Positions 25,493 through 34,879 of a stretch of DNA of 64,000 nucleotides are shown here, piece by piece; the first letter of the stretch is position 1; each line of letters begins with the position of its first letter. Position numbers and translations under genes: made by a program. Source of the DNA: Magnetaquiglobus sp039908105. GTDB taxonomy: Bacteria; Pseudomonadota; Magnetococcia; Magnetococcales; Magnetaquicoccaceae. The stretch spans positions 1-64,000 of the forward strand of contig JAMOBI010000014.1 in the NCBI GenBank assembly GCA_039908105.1. Direction: 5' to 3'. Under the pieces are notes generated by a model. The model saw nothing but the letters and a program-made list of their open reading frames with translations, was not told where the DNA came from and did no database searches.

Positions 25493-26094
25493 GCCGCCCG
25501 CTGGGCCTGTTCCAGCTCGTTTTGCAATTTGTCGCGATCGATCCACCATTCGTCGCCGACCATGATTTCGAGTCCCTTCAGGATCGAGGGGATGTAGGAG
25601 TCCGGGTCATCGAGCCCTTTGGCCTGGACCCAGATCTGAAACGGCTCTTCGCCGATGATGTTATAGGCGTCGCACACCAGCGAGAACATCTGCTGCGATT
25701 GACCGATGGCCAGATCGTGATCGGCATGATCCGGGGTGCGATGTTTGGCGAGCAGATGGGCCAGGGCACAGATCGACGGAGCCAGATCGTGGCGCGGACC
25801 CAGGGTGTTCAACAGATGGAACAACGACTGGACCACTTCGATGGCCGGGGCATCGGTTTTGAGTCCCACCCAGACGCGTTGCGCCAGGGCTTTGTAGATC
25901 TCCTTGTTTTTGTGCTTGGTGGAGAGGCGGCGCAGGATGGCCAGCACGTCAACCCAGTTGCCTTCGCGGCTGAGCTGATCCAGGGCGATGCGGTCTTCGT
26001 TCCACTCCTCGGCGGGCGAGCGGGCGGGTGGCTCCTCGGTCTGCTGAGGTTGGGAGGGTTGAATCGGAATGATACGCGGCATGGTGGGGTTCAT
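25489..26094 (-). CDS. conserved hypothetical protein, coupled to tamA
   Basis: 201 aa, soluble, start MNPTMPRIIPIQPSQPQQ with AGGTGA upstream. The first 35 residues are Pro/Gln-rich and likely disordered. The rest is mostly helical, with ILRRLSTKHKNKEIYKALAQRVW, VQSLFHLLNTLGPRHDLA and SICALAHLLAKHR. These look like paired alpha-helices of a TPR- or HEAT-like repeat, but no family is recognised. It overlaps tamA by ATGA, so the two are translated together. No signal peptide, so a role in the same process as TAM would be on the cytoplasmic side. Confidence 0.75.
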   Translation of the reverse strand: MNPTMPRIIPIQPSQPQQTEEPPARSPAEEWNEDRIALDQLSREGNWVDVLAILRRLSTKHKNKEIYKALAQRVWVGLKTDAPAIEVVQSLFHLLNTLGPRHDLAPSICALAHLLAKHRTPDHADHDLAIGQSQQMFSLVCDAYNIIGEEPFQIWVQAKGLDDPDSYIPSILKGLEIMVGDEWWIDRDKLQNELEQAQRAA

Positions 26095-26391
26095 GGGATC
26101 ACCTGTCATAAGGAACGGTTGGGGGCTGTTCGGCAAGAGCCGATCAGCCAACGCGGGCCAGGAGTGGTTCGCCATACTGGCGCGGCTGTCCGGGAATACG
26201 GGTCGCATTCCTTTGCGTGGAGCGTGTTGGGTGATCCTAAGGGTTGGAAGCGCCAAACACTCTCTTCAAAAATATCAAGCTTACGGCGATGCGTCCCGGA
26301 GGGCAAGTCATGACGGTTTTCTCAACTGGCAAAATGTCTCCAGCGGCTTTCATGCAGGGGATCAAAGGTTTGATTTTTACGGCGTAGCGGG

Positions 26392-29136
26392 TCACTGTCC
26401 GGGGGTGAACCGAGACTCTCCCGCCTCCATGTAGAGCTGATCCAACAGCACGAACATTGCGTCCTTGATCTGGTTGAAGCGGTTCATTCCTTCGATGGCC
26501 CCGTGATTCTCCCCCTGTTGGACCAGACCCACCACCTCGCGGGCGGTTTCGTGGACGGTCAGATGGACCTGTCCCAACTCCTGGAAAACCGGCAGCCTCC
26601 CGAATCGCTCACTCCCTTCGCTGTAGTACCACTTGCCGAAGTCACACTCCCGTCCCGAGGCGACCTGCTCCGGGGCGAGCACCGTGCGACCGCGAATGAC
26701 GTTTTCCAGGCGTCCGAGCCATTTGAGATGCGCGCCCTTGATGTTTTCCACCGAAAACGGCTCCTCTCCAACCCTCAGGGCGCTAACCGAGCGGACCAGA
26801 TGCTGTCCGGGTATGGCCGAGGTGTCGATCAGGGTGGCGGTGTGATGGATCCCGCCATCGATGTAGGTGAACTGCCGCAGCAGGGACTTGATGCGATCAT
26901 CGGAGACCACCACCTGCATGACCGCCTGTTCCGACTCCTCGGAGTGCTTGCGGATCGCCACGGTCCGTTCCGCCAGATGACCCGCCGCGTTGGCCGCCTC
27001 GGCGGCCAGCTGTGAGATCGAGTCCACGGCATTGGCCGCGCTGGCCACCGCGTTGGCCACCGAGCGGGTGGTATCGGAGAGTTCGCTCATGTTGCGGTTG
27101 ACAGTCTGTCCCGCATCGGCAACCAGTTCCATCGAGTGGCTGATCGCAGCGATGCCGCGCGACTGAGCCTCGACGCTGGCGGCGATCTCCCCGATGGCCT
27201 CATCGATCTCCTGGATCACCCGGGTGCTCGCCAGCGTGGCTTGCGTGGCCTCGTTGCTCTTCTCCTGGATGTTGCCGATGTGCTCGGAGATCATCCGCGT
27301 GGCCTCGCTGGTCTGCCGCGCCAGATCCTTCACCTCGTTGGCCACCACGGCAAACCCTTTGCCGGCATCGCCCGCGCCGGCAGCCTCGATCGTGGCGTTG
27401 ATCGCCAGCAGATTGGTCTGTTCGGCGATGTTGTTGATCAGGTCCACCACCTGACCGATCTGTTCGGCCAGCGTCGCCAGTTCACTCATCACCCGTGCAG
27501 CCTCTGTGGCATGATTGGTGGCCTGCGAGGATTGTTGAACCGCCACGGTGCATCGTTCGCGCACTTCGGTTAAGGCGTTCTCCAACAGGTCCACGGAGGA
27601 GGAGACCTGCCCGACCGAAGCGTTGACCGCCTCCAGACTGAGTTGCACCGAATCGGTATTGGCGCTGATCTGTTCAGTGGCCGAGGCGACCGACGAGACA
27701 TTGTTCGAGGCCCCGTCCGCACCGCTGGCGATGTGGGCGAGATTGTTGGAGAGCTGTTGCGAGGTGTCGGCGGCGATGCCGATCTCCCAGGCCACCAGGG
27801 TGGTCGCGGTGCGGATCGCGGCCAGATTGTGTGCTACCTGGTCCATTTCGGTTTGGACCCCCTCGGCTTGATCGCGACTCTCCTGCGCATCCCGGTGCAG
27901 GTTGGTTTTGGCCTCTTGCAACTCCTTGGCGCAGATCGCCATGGAGTGGGATTGCAGCAGCACTTCGCGAACGGTGCGCTGCAATTGACCGACCATGCTT
28001 CCGACCGCCGAGTAGACACTGCCCACCTTGGCGTGTGCGCTGTTGAAGAGCACGGTGAGATCCCCTTGGGCAACGCGATTGACGATCCGGGTGAGTTCAC
28101 CAGGTTCGCTGCCGAGTTGATTGAGGATGGTGCGGCTGAACAGCAGGCCGAGGCCGATGGATGAGAGGATGGTGCAAACGATGATCGCCAGATAGACGAT
28201 GTAGGCGCGATCGGCATCGTGGTGCAACCGGGCGGTACGCTCGATGAGATCGGTGGAGAGCCGGTCTTCCACCTCCTTGAGCAGATCGATCTTCTTGGTG
28301 ATGGTCTTGAACCAGTGGTTTGGATCCACCCCGAAGCCCCCGGAGAGCCCCTTGGCAAAGGCGATATCGCGGATACGTTCGACCTCGGTGATTTCGGCGG
28401 CCCCCATTTTTTCTCGCAGAAAGGCTGTTTGCGCCGGTGTGGCCACGGTGGAGAACATCTGATTGAAGGTCTCCTGCTGGCTGATCAGCTGGGTGAAACG
28501 CCGAAACATCCCAGGGGCAAAGGCGTCAGCAGCCAGGGCGTTGGTCACCGTGGCCCGTTCCTGTCCGGCCCGCTCCTTGCTGTGCAACAGATTGACATAG
28601 GCGCTCACCTGAGCGGCCAGCTCGACGTTTGGCGCCAGATTGAAGAGGGTTTCGATCAGATTCAGAAAGGCGGTGATCGTTTCGGTATAATAGCGGATCA
28701 CCTCCGGGGCCGGGATGTCGAGGTGATCGACGCGCGTGCGGATCTCGCCGATCTTGCCGAGCAGTTTGCGCCCTTTGTCGAGCTCCGCCTGAAAGGTGGA
28801 ACCATACACATGGCTGTCCAGTCCAACGAGATGGTCATCGAGTGCGCGGATGCGGGTATCGGTTCCCCTGAGACGTTGGGCAGGCAGCTCTTCTTTGAAT
28901 TTGTTCCCTTTGCTGCCGATGAAGCCGGCGGACATGCCGCGCTCCTTCTGGACTTCATGGATCAGTGCGCTGGCGCGTACTGCCAGCCCGGAGAGTTGTT
29001 CCATGCGGGTCATGTCACGTGAAAGAGCGAATTTTTCCCACACTCCGATCGCACCAAAAAAGATCAATCCTGTGAGCGGCAGGATGACCATGGCAAGAAA
29101 GCGGGTATTCAGTTTCAAGTTGGTGAATACATTCAT
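26392..29136 (-). CDS. methyl-accepting chemotaxis protein (NIT and CZB domains)
   Basis: 914 aa. TM1 near residues 14-32, then a periplasmic nitrate/nitrite-sensing NIT domain (HEVQKERGMSAGFIGSKG), TM2 near 307-332, HAMP, and the MCP signalling helix with the tip segment INATIEAAGAGDAGKGFAVV and VANEVKDLARQT. The C-terminal CZB zinc-binding domain (about 800-890) has AHLKWLGRLE, ECDFGKWYY and VHLTVHETA, giving the Cys and His ligands. CZB domains bind Zn and respond to zinc or hypochlorite. It lies alone, behind an AT-rich upstream region. No cheA/cheW genes are nearby. Confidence 0.93.
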   Translation of the reverse strand: MNVFTNLKLNTRFLAMVILPLTGLIFFGAIGVWEKFALSRDMTRMEQLSGLAVRASALIHEVQKERGMSAGFIGSKGNKFKEELPAQRLRGTDTRIRALDDHLVGLDSHVYGSTFQAELDKGRKLLGKIGEIRTRVDHLDIPAPEVIRYYTETITAFLNLIETLFNLAPNVELAAQVSAYVNLLHSKERAGQERATVTNALAADAFAPGMFRRFTQLISQQETFNQMFSTVATPAQTAFLREKMGAAEITEVERIRDIAFAKGLSGGFGVDPNHWFKTITKKIDLLKEVEDRLSTDLIERTARLHHDADRAYIVYLAIIVCTILSSIGLGLLFSRTILNQLGSEPGELTRIVNRVAQGDLTVLFNSAHAKVGSVYSAVGSMVGQLQRTVREVLLQSHSMAICAKELQEAKTNLHRDAQESRDQAEGVQTEMDQVAHNLAAIRTATTLVAWEIGIAADTSQQLSNNLAHIASGADGASNNVSSVASATEQISANTDSVQLSLEAVNASVGQVSSSVDLLENALTEVRERCTVAVQQSSQATNHATEAARVMSELATLAEQIGQVVDLINNIAEQTNLLAINATIEAAGAGDAGKGFAVVANEVKDLARQTSEATRMISEHIGNIQEKSNEATQATLASTRVIQEIDEAIGEIAASVEAQSRGIAAISHSMELVADAGQTVNRNMSELSDTTRSVANAVASAANAVDSISQLAAEAANAAGHLAERTVAIRKHSEESEQAVMQVVVSDDRIKSLLRQFTYIDGGIHHTATLIDTSAIPGQHLVRSVSALRVGEEPFSVENIKGAHLKWLGRLENVIRGRTVLAPEQVASGRECDFGKWYYSEGSERFGRLPVFQELGQVHLTVHETAREVVGLVQQGENHGAIEGMNRFNQIKDAMFVLLDQLYMEAGESRFTPGQ

Positions 29137-29515
29137 GATTGATAGGCTCAGATCGGTATGGAATCGATTTTAATGATAGAGTGCTCAAAAAATCATCGTA
29201 TTAACGATGTTGTTTTATTGTTGATGTCATTGATAAATTATCGTTTATTTTTGCATAAACAGTAATACATTTCAGAATAGTCTGATTTGTTCAAAAAATC
29301 AATCGGTGTTTTATTGATTAATTGTTTGATAATCAGATAGAAAGTTTTTTTGATTTAAATAAATAGTTATTTATTTTTGCGTGCCGTAAAACAAATCAGT
29401 GTTAATTTGTTTGTCGTCTTGCTGACTTGATCAGGATGGGCTGAATCGAGATGTTTTAAAGATATCGAAGGATGTATTCAGGAAATCGGGGGATCTGTGA
29501 TGTCGAGCCTCTGGA
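29137..29515. other. AT-rich intergenic region
   Basis: About 300 bp of strongly AT-rich DNA between the chemoreceptor start and the 3' end of a GT9 gene, unlike the GC-rich surroundings. It holds many TTGAT/ATCAA and TTTATTGATTAATTG patches. It must contain the chemoreceptor promoter (minus strand) and is a plausible nucleoid-protein (H-NS-like) binding or transfer scar. No gene is seen. Confidence 0.55.
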
Positions 29516-30667
29516 TTACACGCTGTGTGGTGACCCCACGGGCTTCCCCAGTTTCCTGCCCAGCCACGGCAACACTTCGGTAGTGAAATCCAACTCCTCC
29601 AGACAGCGGCTGCGTTTGCTCCCCTCGCAACCCGCCTTGCCGCACGGCACGCATGCCCAATCTTTCTGGATCACCAGATGGGGATCGCACGCCTGCATCC
29701 CGCGCAGTTCGGGATAGGGGGTCGCCTCGCCCGACCAGCCGTTCGGCCAGGGGCCCCAGTCGTAGACGCCGGTGGGACCGAACAGCGCGATCACCGGTGT
29801 GTTTTGACTGGCGGCCATGTGCATCGGCGCGGTATCCACCCCGAAATAGAGTACACAGCGCCGGCTGATAACCGCCAACTCCTTGAGGGTCAACTGTCCG
29901 CCCAGATCGAGGTACGGGTTTTGGCAATCGGCGAGTATGGCATCGAGCCTCTGCCGTTCGTCGGCTCCGGGACCGGAGGTGAACAGCGGCATGTGACCCG
30001 ACTGGTAGATGAAATCCGCAGCCTGCGCCATGCCGGCGTTGTTCCAGCATTTAAAACTCCAGCGTGAGGTGGGATGGATCTGCACCAGCGGACGAACGCC
30101 GTCCCAGCCCGTGGCCGTGAGTTTCTCCAGGGCGGAGCGCTCCTCCGCAGGTGTTGCCACCAGACGCACCACCCGATCCTGCACGCCTGGACCGGCCAGA
30201 TCGAGGTTGTGGATCACCATGTGCCGTTTGCCACCGGCAAAAGGGATCGGATCGGTCAGCAGATGCAACCGCCACGGTTTTTCACGGCGTTGGTTGACAA
30301 AGCCGACCCGTTTTCGCGCGCCGGAAAAAAAGGCGTTGAGAATGCCGCGATCCCCTTCGGTGGTGTTGATCGCCAGATCCCATGGCCCGCGTGACAGCTG
30401 CCACCACGCGGCCAGCTGGCGGAACAACAGCCCGATTTTTCCGTGGCCAGGAAATTTCTCCGGAAAGGTCAGCACCTCCTCCAAATCCGGATGACCGGTG
30501 AGCATCGGCGCGCACTCCTTTTTGATCAGTGCAGCGATGCGACTCGTCGGATGTCGCTGTTTCAACGTGGCGATCAGCGGGGCCATCAGCAGCACATCAC
30601 CGATGTGGCGGGATTTGATCAACAGAATCCCACGCGGATCCTCAAGTGAATCGGATCGGGTTTTCAT
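29516..30667 (-). CDS. GT9 heptosyltransferase-like protein
   Basis: 383 aa. N-terminal GT9 signature ILLIKSRHIGDVLLMAPLI; C-terminal donor-binding region YFGVDTAPMHMAASQNTPVIALFGPTG. The family adds heptose or related sugars to the LPS inner core (RfaC/RfaF/RfaQ). A cysteine-containing tail (CVPCGKAGCEGSKRSRC) with four Cys resembles the Cys motif found in RfaQ-type enzymes. Its ATG overlaps the stop of the preceding GT9 gene (ATGA). Confidence 0.88.
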   Translation of the reverse strand: MKTRSDSLEDPRGILLIKSRHIGDVLLMAPLIATLKQRHPTSRIAALIKKECAPMLTGHPDLEEVLTFPEKFPGHGKIGLLFRQLAAWWQLSRGPWDLAINTTEGDRGILNAFFSGARKRVGFVNQRREKPWRLHLLTDPIPFAGGKRHMVIHNLDLAGPGVQDRVVRLVATPAEERSALEKLTATGWDGVRPLVQIHPTSRWSFKCWNNAGMAQAADFIYQSGHMPLFTSGPGADERQRLDAILADCQNPYLDLGGQLTLKELAVISRRCVLYFGVDTAPMHMAASQNTPVIALFGPTGVYDWGPWPNGWSGEATPYPELRGMQACDPHLVIQKDWACVPCGKAGCEGSKRSRCLEELDFTTEVLPWLGRKLGKPVGSPHSV

Positions 30668-31644
30668 GCGCGCACACCCATCAAAGCATCAAAAGCTCTC
30701 AAAGCCTCGTCGACCGAAATCTCCTCCACCCGTTCGCTGGCCGGTTGCAGCAGTCGGTACGGCACGCCCCATGGATGCCACCGTTTGGCATCCGAGTTGC
30801 CGAAAAAACAGACGATCGGTTTTTCGAGTCCTGCCGCCAGATGCATCGCCCCGCCATCCGAGCAGATGATGGCCTGGCAGCGCGACAGTCCGGCGATCAG
30901 CTCCGGCAGTGCCCGGGTTGGTTGCGCGACGATATCAAGCCTGCCGACCGCATCCAGAATCTGCCGCGCCTTGTCATCATCCCCCGGATGCAAAGGATTG
31001 TCTTCGGCTCCCGGCGACCAGAAGAGCGCCAGTCGATAGCCGCGCGCCCCCAAAATTCGGATCAGTTCGGCAAAGCGCTCCCAGGGCCAGCGTTGAGGGA
31101 TTTTCCGGGCACTGATGTGCAGGCCGATGAGCGGTTTGTCGTCGGGTGGCATTGGAGTGAGACGGGCCAGTTGCTCGGGATCCACGCCGATCCGGGTTGG
31201 CGGAGCGGGTGTCGGGTCGTCGATTCCTAAAGGTTGCAGCAGCCGCAGGACGCATTCGACCTCATGAAGGCCGGCAGGGGTTTCGGTACGCACGAGGATT
31301 CTCTTGGGATTGAGCACTCTGGCGGCCCGCAGGGCAGAAGGATGGGGGCCGCCTGGCAGAAGGATCAGGTCGAACCGTTCGCGCCGCAATTGCCAGAAGA
31401 GGTTGGCGCGGCGTAAATAGATCCCGAGCCAGCTTTCATGGGTGTGGCGGTGCTTGGCCTTCTGGTAGGAGTGGAGTGCGTTCAGAGCAGGATGGCCACT
31501 CAAAACCGGGATGTTGTAATCGGTCACCAGCGCAGCCAGATGGGCGTTGGGAAAGTGGGTGCGCAGGCGCGTGATCAGGGGTGTGGTGCAGACCAGATCG
31601 CCGATGTTGTCCTTGCGGATGATCAGGATGCGTTCGAGTGACAT
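30664..31644 (-). CDS. GT9 heptosyltransferase-like protein
   Basis: 326 aa starting MSLERILIIRKDNIGDLVCTTPLI, the GT9 N-terminus; ICSDGGAMHLAAGLEKPIVCFFGNSD is the C-terminal donor site. The catalytic Asp in DNIGD aligns with heptosyltransferase I/II. The open frame continues 180 bp upstream into a family 1 repeat, so longer start calls would be wrong. No strong ribosome binding site is seen. It is the first gene of a pair with 29516-30667. Confidence 0.87.
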   Translation of the reverse strand: MSLERILIIRKDNIGDLVCTTPLITRLRTHFPNAHLAALVTDYNIPVLSGHPALNALHSYQKAKHRHTHESWLGIYLRRANLFWQLRRERFDLILLPGGPHPSALRAARVLNPKRILVRTETPAGLHEVECVLRLLQPLGIDDPTPAPPTRIGVDPEQLARLTPMPPDDKPLIGLHISARKIPQRWPWERFAELIRILGARGYRLALFWSPGAEDNPLHPGDDDKARQILDAVGRLDIVAQPTRALPELIAGLSRCQAIICSDGGAMHLAAGLEKPIVCFFGNSDAKRWHPWGVPYRLLQPASERVEEISVDEALRAFDALMGVRA

Positions 31645-31674
31645 GGAATCGATCCGGGATGGAGATGGTGAGTT

Positions 31675-32047
31675 ACACCGCACCTGTTTCGGGATGCGTC
31701 GTTTTTTAAAAGGCTGCGCCGCCTTCACGAGCATCGTTTCCAAAAAACGAAAACGATGCTCGTGAAGGCGGCGCGCGGCGCATTTTTCGCAAAAGGCGCG
31801 AAAAATGCTTCTCTTAAACCGCACCCAATTTTGGGATGCGTAATTTTTTGCAAGGCTGCGTGCAAGATGCGGGAGTCGTTTCCAAAAAACGGAAACGACT
31901 CCCGCGAAGGCGGCGCGCGGCGCATTTTTCGCAAAAGGCGCGAAAAATGCTTCTTTTGAAGAGCGCGCTAAAGGCCAAAGTCAAAAGCAAAACCCTGGGA
32001 GATGAATCTCCCAGACACTCTCTTTTTTTTTACCAGTAAAAGCGCAT
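31675..32047 (-). repeat. family 1 repeats, two partial copies in tandem
   Basis: Read on the minus strand: an A-type left part (GAGAG, CTGGGAG hairpin, GACTTTGGCC, AGCGCGCTC), then GCATTTTTCGCG and GGAAACGACTCCCGC hairpins and a right-end module ending GGTGCGGTTT (near 31814). A second GCATTTTTCGCG/GCGCGCCGCC/ACGATGCTCG block follows, with a right end at 31675. It lies between the CgeB-like gene and the first GT9 gene, and extends the GT9 frame artificially. Confidence 0.88.
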
Positions 32048-32052
32048 CATGT

Positions 32053-32084
32053 CAGGCTGTCAAATCAGCTCTGTCGGCCCACTA
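32053..32084 (-). repeat. family 2 end fragment abutting a stop codon
   Basis: CAGGCTGTCAAATCAGCT then CTGTCGGCCCACTA, almost identical to 14045-14075. The CTA is the minus-strand stop TAG of the CgeB-like gene, as it is for the cyclase gene. Confidence 0.8.
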
Positions 32085-33029
32085 CTCCCCCTTTTCACCC
32101 GCCAACGCCAGCAACGCCAACAACGTCTGCGCCCGCTGCGCATAGGTGTGCTGCTCCATCACCCGCACATGCGCGGCCTCGGCGATGCGTCGCGTACGCA
32201 AGAAATCCTCCAACAACTCCCGAATCAGTGCCACACACTCCTCCAACGTCTCAAAATCCAGCCAATCCCCCCCTGGCTCAAAATCGGTCTGGGCGTGTCG
32301 TCGCCGGTCGCTCAACAAAAATCCCCCACAGGCGGGAATCCCATAACAACGCTCCGGTAACCCCCAACTCATCTCTCCGCCATGATCGCAGGCCGCACCG
32401 AGATTGAGATTGATGACGCTCCGTTGCATGATTTCCACCTGCTCGGCAACGCTTAAATCCAGGCCATGAAAGAGGGTGAGTTCAATGCCGTGGCCGGCCA
32501 ACATCCCCTGCAAGGCGCGCAAACGAGCCATCCGCTCCCGATGCTCCGGATAGCGGCGATCGTCGATGTTGCCAATGAAGGATACCGTATACCGGTAACG
32601 ATTGATGTCGCAAAGATCTTCCAGTGAGGCGGTTCCAAGGTGATACCGGTTCACGTCTGCGCCATTGGGGAAATAGACCGCACGCCTGGCCATCGCCACC
32701 CGCTCTTGCAGGGAGTGGGAGAGATAGAAATCGAGCAGTTGCAATTTTCTTAACATCCAGATGCGTCGCTTGCGCACCCCTTTGTTCCACGGGGCATCGC
32801 GATTGATCGCCACGATCGGTTTTCCCAAAGCGCGCAACCGTCGGCTCAGACCGAAACAGCGGATCAGGTGACGCGCCGCCTCGGTGAAATCCAGAACCGC
32901 AGCATCCATCTCCTCCATGTCGCGGGGCAGTGGCGCGCCGGGTTGCCACGGCACGAGCACGGCACCCTGCTCGACAAGCGCCTCTTCCAATGCCACAAAC
33001 GGTCGGCGGAATCCCATCAGGATCTTCAT
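32082..33029 (-). CDS. CgeB-like glycosyltransferase
   Basis: 315 aa. Resembles the GT-B CgeB/DUF3880-type proteins in polysaccharide clusters: HSLQERVAMARRAVYFPNGADVNRY, VSFIGNIDDRRYPEHRERM, GAACDHGGEMSWGLPERCYGIPACGGFLLSDRR (nucleotide-sugar region). Ends GEKGE at the edge of a family 2 fragment. It starts with ATG overlapping the asnB stop (ATGA). A related gene lies at 37030-38070. Sugar and acceptor are not known. Confidence 0.78.
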   Translation of the reverse strand: MKILMGFRRPFVALEEALVEQGAVLVPWQPGAPLPRDMEEMDAAVLDFTEAARHLIRCFGLSRRLRALGKPIVAINRDAPWNKGVRKRRIWMLRKLQLLDFYLSHSLQERVAMARRAVYFPNGADVNRYHLGTASLEDLCDINRYRYTVSFIGNIDDRRYPEHRERMARLRALQGMLAGHGIELTLFHGLDLSVAEQVEIMQRSVINLNLGAACDHGGEMSWGLPERCYGIPACGGFLLSDRRRHAQTDFEPGGDWLDFETLEECVALIRELLEDFLRTRRIAEAAHVRVMEQHTYAQRAQTLLALLALAGEKGE

Positions 33030-34876
33030 GCAATCTCCCGTGCCCCCGGATGACGTTCCAGCCACAACAGCAGCACCAAAAGGGTATAGGTCAAACGGCG
33101 AGCGCCCCCTTGACCGGTGGAACAGCGTCGCCACTGCGTGCGTGCCGCCTCGGCATTCAGAAAGGGCGCCAGATGTGGGCAGTCGGCAAAAGCGCGCTCC
33201 CCGAGTTCGCGCCAGGCCCCCTGGAACAGATCCCGCAATGGCACCGAAAAACCGTGCTTGGGGCGATTCCAGACCGATTCCGGCAGCACGCCGTGACACA
33301 ACCCCTTCAAGACCGCTTTGCCGCCATTGGCCAGATGAATCGCTGCGGGAATCATCAAGGCGGCATTGACCACCGGATTGCCGAGCATCGGCACGCGTGC
33401 TTCCAGCCCATGCGCCATGCTGGCCCGATCGGTCTTGACCAGACAGTTTTCCGAAAGATAGCTCCACAGATCGGCACGCATCTGCGTCGCGGTGTCGAGT
33501 TCGCCACCCAATTCGTCAACCAGCCGGCTCCATTGCTGCATGGTGTGCTCGACATCACAAACAGACAGTGCCTCGGGGGTCAGATAATGGTTCATCCCCT
33601 TGCGACAGCGTGGCCAGGGGCCGAGTTCCACGCGCCGATAATAGAGCAACTCCCGACCATGCAGGGTACGCCGGGTGAGTGCGCCGGGCAACAGGCCGCG
33701 TTCCACCCCGAAGCGTGCCCAGCGTTGCCAGAACCGTTCCGGATGCGCGGCTTGCGGATCCGCGTAACGGGGATAGCCGGCAAACAGCTCATCCCCGCCA
33801 TCGCCGCTCAAGGCCACGGTGACATGTGCGCGGGTGAGCCGGGATAATGCATGGGTCATGATGTAGGAGGGGTCGGCCAACGGCTGGTCCAGATCATCGA
33901 TCGCAGCCAGAAAGGCGGTCTCGTCGATCGACGGGGCCGGCAGCTCGTGATGCTCGCAATCAAACAGCTCTGCTACCGCGCGGGCGTGGGCCGACTCGTC
34001 AAATCCTGCTTGCGGAAATTGGAGACTGAAACAACGCAGCTTTTGGGCCCCCGCCTCAGCCATGTAGCGTACGATCAGGCTTGAATCGATCCCTCCGGAC
34101 AAGAATGCCCCCAACGGCACATCGGCCACCAGCTGCCGCTTGACGCTTTCACGCAAGGCGGCATCGGCCAGAACGATGCTCTCTGCAAGCGTGCGCGGAC
34201 CGTCGTTTCCAGGGCGCGGAATCGACCAGTAGCGCTCGATTTTCAAGGTTTGGCTGCGACCATCGTAGTGCAACCGGTGGGCTGGCGGCAGTTGGCGACA
34301 GTCGGCCAGAAAGCAATCCGGTGCCAAAGGGGTCTGGAAGGCCAGATAGTCGCGCAGCGCACGGCCATTCAGGCGCGTCGGGAAGCCCGGCAGCTGGAAG
34401 AATGGCGCCAGGGTCGAAGCAAACACCAGACCGCTGACCGTCGAGTAGAAAAACGGTTTGATCCCCAGCCGGTCGCGGGCGGCAAAGAGGGTCTCTGCGT
34501 GTTGATCCCAGATGGCAAAGGCAAAAATACCGTCCAGGCGATTGAGCATGGCCTCGCCCCAGGCGGCGTAGGCGACCAGCAGCACCTCGCTGTCCGAACG
34601 GGTGGCAAAGCGGTGCCCCAGGGTCTCCAGTTCCTGGCGCAGATCGAGAAAATTGTAGATCTCGCCGTTGAAAACCAGCCAATAACGGCCATCCGCCGAA
34701 GCCATCGGTTGCACGCCACCGGTCAGATCGATCACCGCCAGGCGCGCATGTCCCAGCACCGCCTCCCCGCACGGCACGATGCGTCGCGCATCGGGCCCGC
34801 GTTTGGAGAGTGTGGCCAATGCACCCTCCAGATGCTCTCCCCAGCGGCTGCCGACAGCTCCCAAGATTCCGCACAT
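33026..34876 (-). CDS. asnB: asparagine synthetase-like amidotransferase
   Basis: 616 aa. Class II glutamine amidotransferase domain with catalytic Cys2 (MCGILGA), RGPDARR, FNGEIYNF and RSDSEVLL. The ATP-pyrophosphatase domain has SGGIDSSLIVRYM (about residue 258) and SGDGGDELFAGYPRY. In polysaccharide clusters such proteins may amidate sugar acids or another acceptor rather than make asparagine; the choice cannot be made from sequence. AAGGAAA precedes the start, and it lies 3 bp after the upstream GT4 gene. Confidence 0.88.
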   Translation of the reverse strand: MCGILGAVGSRWGEHLEGALATLSKRGPDARRIVPCGEAVLGHARLAVIDLTGGVQPMASADGRYWLVFNGEIYNFLDLRQELETLGHRFATRSDSEVLLVAYAAWGEAMLNRLDGIFAFAIWDQHAETLFAARDRLGIKPFFYSTVSGLVFASTLAPFFQLPGFPTRLNGRALRDYLAFQTPLAPDCFLADCRQLPPAHRLHYDGRSQTLKIERYWSIPRPGNDGPRTLAESIVLADAALRESVKRQLVADVPLGAFLSGGIDSSLIVRYMAEAGAQKLRCFSLQFPQAGFDESAHARAVAELFDCEHHELPAPSIDETAFLAAIDDLDQPLADPSYIMTHALSRLTRAHVTVALSGDGGDELFAGYPRYADPQAAHPERFWQRWARFGVERGLLPGALTRRTLHGRELLYYRRVELGPWPRCRKGMNHYLTPEALSVCDVEHTMQQWSRLVDELGGELDTATQMRADLWSYLSENCLVKTDRASMAHGLEARVPMLGNPVVNAALMIPAAIHLANGGKAVLKGLCHGVLPESVWNRPKHGFSVPLRDLFQGAWRELGERAFADCPHLAPFLNAEAARTQWRRCSTGQGGARRLTYTLLVLLLWLERHPGAREIA

Positions 34877-34879
34877 GAA

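Noticed and set aside
31645..31824. N-terminal extension of the GT9 gene
   Set aside because: The upstream open frame is made by the family 1 repeat. The GT9 family begins at MSLERILIIRKDNIGD, so the start is at 31644.
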